Shown: piece after piece, positions 4,396-8,014 of the stretch
Layout of the letters: every line of letters begins with the position of its first letter
How positions within the stretch are numbered: the stretch's first letter is position 1
NCBI GenBank assembly: GCA_910577805.1
Contig: CAJTOE010000112.1
Coordinates: 1 to 8,014, forward strand
DNA: 8,014 nt
From: an uncultured Oscillospiraceae bacterium
GTDB taxonomy: Bacteria; Bacillota; Clostridia; Oscillospirales; Oscillospiraceae
Direction of reading: 5' to 3'
The notes under the pieces: generated by a model
What the model saw: only the letters and a program-made list of their open reading frames with translations
Told to the model about the DNA's origin: nothing
Databases searched by the model: none
Made by a program: the position numbers and the translations under genes

Positions 4396-5817
4396 TCAAT
4401 CGCACCCGTCGTACCGATTACAGCTCGTATAATTACAACCTGTATATGTCCGCCCTGCACGGACAGCCTTCAGGGCGATTGCACATTCCAGGCGCTTGCG
4501 CTGCATTTCGCAGGCGGTCTGATTGGGCTTTTTTATGTCGCCGTTCACGATCAGGTTGGAGGCCGAGCATCCCCCGCTGCAATAGAACCTGGCCCAGCAC
4601 TCCTTACAGTCCTCGCGGGTGTAAATGTTCAAATTGGAAAACTGCTCCGAGACCCGCATGTCCAGTGTCCCGTCCAGCACGCTGCCCATTCGGTACTCCT
4701 CTTTTCCCACAAACTGATGGCAGGGGTAGATGTCCCCCTCCGGGGTCACGGCCACATATTCGCATCCGGCTCCGCAGCCCCGCAGCCGCTTGATGACACA
4801 GGGTCCCTGCTCCAGGTCCACGTTGAAGTGGAAGAAATTGACGGGCCGCTCCCGTTCCAGCAGTTCCTTTGCCAGCCGCTCGTACTCCTGCTCCACCTGG
4901 GCCAAATCCTCCTCCCGGATGGCGAAGGGGTCGTCCGACGGACCGCTGGCCGGTTCCACCGAAACGTGCCGGAACCCCAGGTCCGCCAGGTGCATCACAT
5001 CCTGGGCAAAATCCAGATTTTCCCGGGTGAACGTCCCCCGGACGTAGTAGTCCTTGGTCCCACGGCCCTCCACCAGCTTCTGGAACTTGGGCACAATGAT
5101 CTCGTAGCTCCCCTGGCCTCCCGGCGTGGGCCGCATGTGGTCGTTGACGGCGGGCCGGCCGTCCAAGGACAAAACCACGTTGGACATCTCCCGGTTGATG
5201 TATTCCATGTTCTCCTCATTGAGCAGCATTCCGTTGGTTGTGATTGTAAAGCGGAAACACTTGTCATGCTTTTCCTCCAGAGAGCGGGCATACTCCACCG
5301 TCCGGCGCACCGTGTCCATCGCCATCAGTGGCTCCCCGCCGAAGAAGTCGATCTCGATGTTGCGCCGCTTCCCGGACCGCTCCACCACAAAGTCGATGGC
5401 CTTTTTTGCCGTCTCAAAATCCATCGTCATACGGTGGCCAGTGCCGAAATCCCCCGTGGAGGCGAAGCAGTACCGGCAGCGTAAGTTGCAGTCATGGGAG
5501 ACATGGAGGCACAGGGCCTTGATGACCGCCGCCTTGGGCAGGGCCATTGCCGCTTCCGGGTCAATGTACTCGTCCGTGGTGAAGAGCAGTCCCGCGTCTT
5601 GCAGCTCCCGCAGCTCCTCCCACGCGTCCCGGACCTGGGCGGGGTCGTACTGCGGCAGCTTTTCCAAAAGCTCCGGCGGTACGCCCCTCCCCTCCCCTAT
5701 CGGTCCGTCCAGCAAATTTAACAGATCATAGGTCAGACGGTCCAGCACATGGACCGCGCCGCTGTTCACATCCGCCGCCAGGTATTGCCCCAGGGCGGAA
5801 AAAGTGTGTACCATCAT
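4396..5817 (-). CDS. scfB: SCIFF peptide maturase, radical SAM/SPASM thioether-forming enzyme
   Basis: This 473-residue radical SAM enzyme installs Cys-to-alpha-carbon thioether links in the adjacent SCIFF peptide, as shown for the CteB family. The N-terminal region (about 1-95) fits the RiPP-recognition region of these enzymes, which binds the leader. The SAM-cleaving cluster motif is CNLRCRYC (Cys110, Cys114, Cys117), followed by FFGGEP at 158-163. The SPASM domain supplies cysteines for two auxiliary iron-sulfur clusters: Cys340, 348, 352, 366, 404, 407, 413, 417 and 436, including CKECWARFYCSGGC. The tail after residue 455 carries three further cysteines (461, 466, 472). The start is ATG 5817 with GGAGGG upstream; a second ATG follows immediately. 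It lies 72 bases after scfA, beyond an attenuator-like terminator, so it should be expressed below its substrate. Confidence 0.95.
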   Translation of the reverse strand: MMVHTFSALGQYLAADVNSGAVHVLDRLTYDLLNLLDGPIGEGRGVPPELLEKLPQYDPAQVRDAWEELRELQDAGLLFTTDEYIDPEAAMALPKAAVIKALCLHVSHDCNLRCRYCFASTGDFGTGHRMTMDFETAKKAIDFVVERSGKRRNIEIDFFGGEPLMAMDTVRRTVEYARSLEEKHDKCFRFTITTNGMLLNEENMEYINREMSNVVLSLDGRPAVNDHMRPTPGGQGSYEIIVPKFQKLVEGRGTKDYYVRGTFTRENLDFAQDVMHLADLGFRHVSVEPASGPSDDPFAIREEDLAQVEQEYERLAKELLERERPVNFFHFNVDLEQGPCVIKRLRGCGAGCEYVAVTPEGDIYPCHQFVGKEEYRMGSVLDGTLDMRVSEQFSNLNIYTREDCKECWARFYCSGGCSASNLIVNGDIKKPNQTACEMQRKRLECAIALKAVRAGRTYTGCNYTSCNRYDGCD

Positions 5818-5858
5818 TTCAGCTTTTCCCTCCGTCGTTTATTTGTATTTGGGCAGAG

Positions 5859-5888
5859 AAAAAGGCAGGCCGCCGGCCTGCCTTTTTT
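5859..5888 (-). terminator. Terminator/attenuator between scfA and scfB
   Basis: AAAAAGGCAGGC (5859-5870) pairs perfectly with GCCTGCCTTTTT (5876-5887) around CGCCG. On the minus strand the stem ends in five T residues (5863-5859), and the strong stem starts two bases past the scfA stop. Partial read-through would give much peptide mRNA and less maturase mRNA. The structure is nearly symmetric and could also act on the other strand. Confidence 0.88.
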
Positions 5889-5889
5889 C

Positions 5890-6030
5890 TTACTCTTTCT
5901 CGCACTTCTGGTTGGCCACCGTGCAGGAAGTCTTGCAGGCGGACTGGCAGGAAGTCTGACACTCGCCGCAGCCGCCCTTCGCCGCACTGGCCTTCAGGGT
6001 CGCACCATTCAGCGTCTGGATATGTTTCAT
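5890..6030 (-). CDS. scfA: SCIFF peptide (six cysteines in forty-five), RiPP precursor
   Basis: This 46-residue precursor is a clear SCIFF peptide. It starts MKHIQTLNGATLKASAAKGG and has exactly six cysteines, at 21, 24, 28, 32, 36 and 43, in the family spacing CGECQTSCQSACKTSC. The N-terminal part acts as leader for the maturase; the Cys and Thr residues of the core are where thioether bridges form in characterised homologues. The biological role of SCIFF is unknown despite its near-universal presence in Clostridia. The start at ATG 6030 has AAAGGAGG nine bases upstream. It has its own strong sigma-A-type promoter just upstream and a terminator just downstream, so it is probably expressed constitutively and abundantly. 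It is followed by scfB, the expected partner. No transporter or protease gene is seen next to the pair. Confidence 0.97.
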   Translation of the reverse strand: MKHIQTLNGATLKASAAKGGCGECQTSCQSACKTSCTVANQKCEKE

Positions 6031-6065
6031 TTGAAAATTCCTCCTTTGTTGGCAGATTGATGCTT

Positions 6066-6094
6066 ATTATACCACAAGACGTCCGGCTTTTCAA
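6066..6094 (-). promoter_or_regulatory. Strong sigma-A promoter of scfA
   Basis: On the minus strand TTGAAA (6094-6089) and a perfect TATAAT (6071-6066) are separated by exactly 17 bases. The -35 starts at the base directly after the TGA of the TIGR04086 gene. Transcription would begin near 6059, giving a leader of about 30 bases before the scfA ATG. This is the best promoter in the window. Confidence 0.88.
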
Positions 6095-6544
6095 TCACTT
6101 TCTTTTCGGTTTTTTTCGCCGGCCGCCTAATACCCCCGCCAGCGCGCCGCCGCAGGCGCAGGCCAGCGCCAGCCGGACGCCCCCCTGGGCCAGCGACGCG
6201 CTGTCGTAGAGCAGCAGTCCGATACTCAGCAGCAGCAGGAACAAGATCAGACCTGTCCCCAGCCCCACCGGCAGCGGACGGGAGCCGACCCAGCGCACCG
6301 CTAAGGTCCCGCCCAGCAGCGCCCCAATCACACAGGAAGCCGTCACCAGTCCGCTCATCGCGCTGTCGGACAACACCCCAGCGGAAATCAGGCAGGCTCC
6401 CGCCATCAAAATCAGCAGCGTCACCGCCAGGGCCACGATCCCGCCCTTTAAAATCTCGCACATGGCGTTGAGCCAGCCCATCGCCGGATTCTCTGTCTGC
6501 CGTTTGCCTTTTTGCTTCATATTTTGCTTTACTGTCTGCTTCAT
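6095..6544 (-). CDS. TIGR04086 family four-helix membrane protein
   Basis: This 149-residue protein has a basic N-terminal tail (MKQTVKQNMKQKGKRQ), four hydrophobic segments at about 33-56, 62-84, 92-113 and 123-141, and a very basic C-terminus (GGRRKKPKRK). The size, topology and position between yajC and the SCIFF gene fit the TIGR04086 family of uncharacterised membrane proteins, which is found in this neighbourhood in Clostridia. Family assignment is from memory of that pattern. Its function is unknown. The start at ATG 6544 is supported by GGGGAGGGG separated from it by seven T residues; this site is also the 3' arm of a terminator-like hairpin. An in-frame ATG at codon 22 is less likely. 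The gene follows yajC by 70 bases, and the scfA promoter begins right after its stop. Confidence 0.82.
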   Translation of the reverse strand: MKQTVKQNMKQKGKRQTENPAMGWLNAMCEILKGGIVALAVTLLILMAGACLISAGVLSDSAMSGLVTASCVIGALLGGTLAVRWVGSRPLPVGLGTGLILFLLLLSIGLLLYDSASLAQGGVRLALACACGGALAGVLGGRRKKPKRK

Positions 6545-6594
6545 AAAAAAACCCCTCCCCGCGATTCCTGTTGTGGAATCCTATGCGGGAAGGG
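6545..6594 (-). terminator. Terminator-like hairpin after yajC that contains the next gene's Shine-Dalgarno
   Basis: In minus-strand RNA the 5' arm CCCTTCCCGC (6594-6585) pairs with GCGGGGAGGG (6562-6553) over ten pairs with one G-U. A four-base bulge follows, then GATTCC pairs with GGAATC around a six-base loop. The stem is followed by seven U residues (6551-6545) and then directly by the ATG of the TIGR04086 gene. The stem arm GGGGAGGGG is that gene's ribosome binding site. The layout repeats that seen at spoVM. Confidence 0.72.
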
Positions 6595-6614
6595 AAAAAA
6601 ACATACCAGCTTGT

Positions 6615-6893
6615 TTACTTGGTTTCCGGCTGAGCCGCAGGAGTGCCCTTGCTGGACACCGCCCATTTGGTGAACTCCACCCGGACCCGGTCCACGCCGC
6701 TCTCCAGAACGATGGTGTTCTCCTTCACCTGACAGATGGTGCCGGTAAGGCCGCCAATGGTGGTGATCTCGTCCCCGACGGACAGAGAATCCCGCATGGC
6801 CTGGGCCTCTTTTTTGCGTTTGTTCTCCGGTCGGATCATCATGAAGTACAACAGTGCAAACATGACGGCGACCATGATTAATGTTTCGCCCAA
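6615..6893 (-). CDS. yajC: Preprotein translocase subunit YajC
   Basis: This 92-residue protein has the standard YajC form: one N-terminal membrane helix (about residues 4-20, ETLIMVAVMFALLYFMMIRP) and a small cytoplasmic domain with the signature QAMRDSLSVGDEITTIGGLTG and later VRVEFTKWAV. YajC associates with SecDF and YidC beside the SecYEG channel and supports protein export or membrane insertion. The start is a TTG at 6893, chosen because AGGAGGG lies eight bases upstream; the next in-frame ATG would cut into the membrane helix. secD and secF, often next to yajC, are absent here; the downstream gene is the TIGR04086 protein. It lies between the chemoreceptor gene and that gene. Confidence 0.94.
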   Translation of the reverse strand: MGETLIMVAVMFALLYFMMIRPENKRKKEAQAMRDSLSVGDEITTIGGLTGTICQVKENTIVLESGVDRVRVEFTKWAVSSKGTPAAQPETK

Positions 6894-6921
6894 AATTGAT
6901 TCCCTCCTAGTAAATATTGCG

Positions 6922-7003
6922 GTCCAAGCATCAATGCTTGAGTCGGAAACCGCTTTTGTAAATCGCGCAGTTCCAGCGTCAGCGCTTGAGCCGGAAGCCG
7001 CTG
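6922..7003 (-). repeat. Imperfect direct repeat of the chemoreceptor 3' end
   Basis: The stretch 6922-6954 closely resembles 6971-7002, the last codons and stop of the chemoreceptor gene. The first copy still reads Ser-Gly-Phe-Arg-Leu-Lys-His-stop on the minus strand (6954-6931), against Ser-Gly-Phe-Arg-Leu-Lys-Arg-stop in the intact gene. Both copies also form a small dyad around the stop, for example CAAGCAT with ATGCTTG. The copy lies in untranslated DNA just before yajC. Confidence 0.7.
6931..6954 (-). pseudogene. Relic of a second chemoreceptor C-terminus (eight codons)
   Basis: Only the final codons S-G-F-R-L-K-H-stop remain recognisable, with silent or conservative changes from the intact copy 49 bases upstream in the reading direction. 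Upstream of these codons the match fades at once. This could be the join left by loss of a neighbouring chemoreceptor paralogue, or by a short tandem duplication. Coincidence is not excluded because the stretch is short. Confidence 0.4.
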
Positions 7004-8014
7004 GTCTGCTGCTTCAAAACCTGTGCGTGCGCAAAGAGCTCCTCGCTGACGGCAGCGGACTCCTCGCTGGTGGCGGAGTTGGTCTGGACCACGGAAGAGA
7101 TTTGGCTGATGCCGTCCGTCACATGGGTGATGGTCTCCACCTCGGCCTGGACCACATCGGCAATGGCGTTGATCTCCTGGAACGCTTCGGACGCCAGGTT
7201 CATGGTGCTTTGCAGGGACTGGGACACGCCGTCCACCAGGCCGTTGCCCAGCTTCACCGACTGCACCGAGTCCTCGATCAGCTTCTTGGTGGCCTTAGCC
7301 GCCTGGTCGGACTGCACAGCCAAGGACCGCACTTCGTCGGCCACTACGGCAAAGCCCTTTCCGGCGGTTCCGGCCCGCGCGGCCTCTACCGCGGCGTTCA
7401 GGGCCAGGATATTGGTCTGGAACGCAATATCCTCGATGGTTTTGATAATCTTTCCAATCTCCTGAGAGGACTGGTTGATGTCCTGCATGGCCTGGACCAG
7501 CTGGGCCATCTGCTGGTTGCACTCCTGAATCTGCTGACCGGTCACGTTGGCATTCTCCCGGACCCGCTTTGCACGTTCGGCGTTGCCGCTGACGTCCTTT
7601 TGCATATCGGCCAGGGCCGCGAATAGCTCCTCTACCGAGCTGGCCTGCTCCGTAGCGCCCTGCGCCATGGTCTGGGCGCTGCTGGAGATATGGTCGGCAC
7701 TGCCGGACACGTCCCCTGCCGCCTGGTCGATCTGACCCATGGCCTTGGAAATATCCGTGGTAAAGCTGTTGATGGAATCCTCAATGGCGCGGAAGTCGCC
7801 GATGAAACGCTCCTGGGTATGCACATCGAAATTTCCTTGGGACAGCTCGCCCATGATGCGGGTGATGTCCTCCACATAGCTGTGGATCAAGGTCATAGAG
7901 GATTCCAGCGTATCTGCCAGCTGGCCCAGCTCGTTTTTCGACTGGTACCCCAGCTTCAGGTTCAAGTCGCCCTCCTGCATCACCTTACTCTTGTGGGTGA
8001 TGTTCAGAATCGGA
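6979..8014 (-). CDS. Methyl-accepting chemotaxis protein, C-terminal part (5' end outside window)
   Basis: The last 344 residues of a chemoreceptor are present and the frame is open at the window edge, so sensor domain and membrane helices lie outside. The visible part begins near the end of a HAMP domain (GDLNLKLGYQSKNELGQLAD). A second HAMP-like unit follows (MGELSQGNFDVHTQERFIGDF), and then the long coiled-coil signalling domain. The hairpin tip that contacts CheA and CheW is clear (FQTNILALNAAVEAARAG, followed by GFAVVADEVRSLA). Heptad-rich, Gln/Glu-containing helices on both sides hold probable methylation sites. The protein ends QQTSGFRLKR with no CheR-tethering pentapeptide. The receptor clusters at the pole with CheA/CheW and controls CheY phosphorylation. 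Its ligand cannot be told from this part. No terminator with a T-tract follows before yajC. Confidence 0.95.
   Translation of the reverse strand, partial: PILNITHKSKVMQEGDLNLKLGYQSKNELGQLADTLESSMTLIHSYVEDITRIMGELSQGNFDVHTQERFIGDFRAIEDSINSFTTDISKAMGQIDQAAGDVSGSADHISSSAQTMAQGATEQASSVEELFAALADMQKDVSGNAERAKRVRENANVTGQQIQECNQQMAQLVQAMQDINQSSQEIGKIIKTIEDIAFQTNILALNAAVEAARAGTAGKGFAVVADEVRSLAVQSDQAAKATKKLIEDSVQSVKLGNGLVDGVSQSLQSTMNLASEAFQEINAIADVVQAEVETITHVTDGISQISSVVQTNSATSEESAAVSEELFAHAQVLKQQTSGFRLKR

Noticed and set aside
4330..5484. Long plus-strand open frame (384 codons) opposite scfB
   Set aside because: It has no recognisable domain or ribosome binding site and lies wholly across a well-identified radical SAM gene.

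Overview
The window looks like chromosomal DNA from a GC-rich, endospore-forming Clostridia member, most likely of the Oscillospiraceae/Flavonifractor-like gut group. The basis is the SCIFF peptide with its radical SAM maturase, which is close to universal in Clostridia, together with spoIIM, spoVM, a SipL-type SPOCS/LysM protein, a TIGR04086 membrane protein beside yajC, and G/C-biased codon use. The species assignment is inference. Every supported gene lies on the minus strand, so transcription runs from high to low coordinates.

In transcription order: (1) 8014-6979, the C-terminal part of a methyl-accepting chemotaxis protein, followed by a short relic of a second chemoreceptor 3' end; (2) 6893-6095, yajC (Sec accessory subunit) and a TIGR04086 four-helix membrane protein, separated by a terminator-like hairpin that carries the second gene's Shine-Dalgarno; (3) 6094-4396, a strong sigma-A-type promoter, the 46-residue SCIFF peptide gene (scfA), a terminator/attenuator and the SCIFF maturase scfB; (4) 4395-4104, an AT-richer gap with a strong hairpin, a palindrome and a possible sigma-E promoter; (5) 4103-814, a sporulation block: spoIIM (engulfment), xerD (tyrosine recombinase), a 26-codon gene that I identify as spoVM, and a SipL-type gene, closed by a strong terminator; (6) 769-1, a separate group of small membrane-protein ORFs that I could not assign and that runs off the window.

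The most interesting part is 2334-2564. The spoVM gene is only 81 bases long and easily missed. It lies directly upstream of the SipL-type gene. In characterised systems SpoVM and SipL both act on SpoIVA, the ATPase that builds the coat basement layer, so this would be a compact coat-anchoring unit behind an engulfment gene. Both genes have their Shine-Dalgarno in the 3' arm of a perfect 10-bp inverted repeat. For spoVM, a sigma-E-like promoter lies inside the hairpin so that its own transcript would lack the blocking arm, whereas read-through from xerD would be folded and terminated. The same fusion of terminator, Shine-Dalgarno and T-tract recurs before the TIGR04086 gene. These regulatory readings are inferences from sequence and base pairing only.
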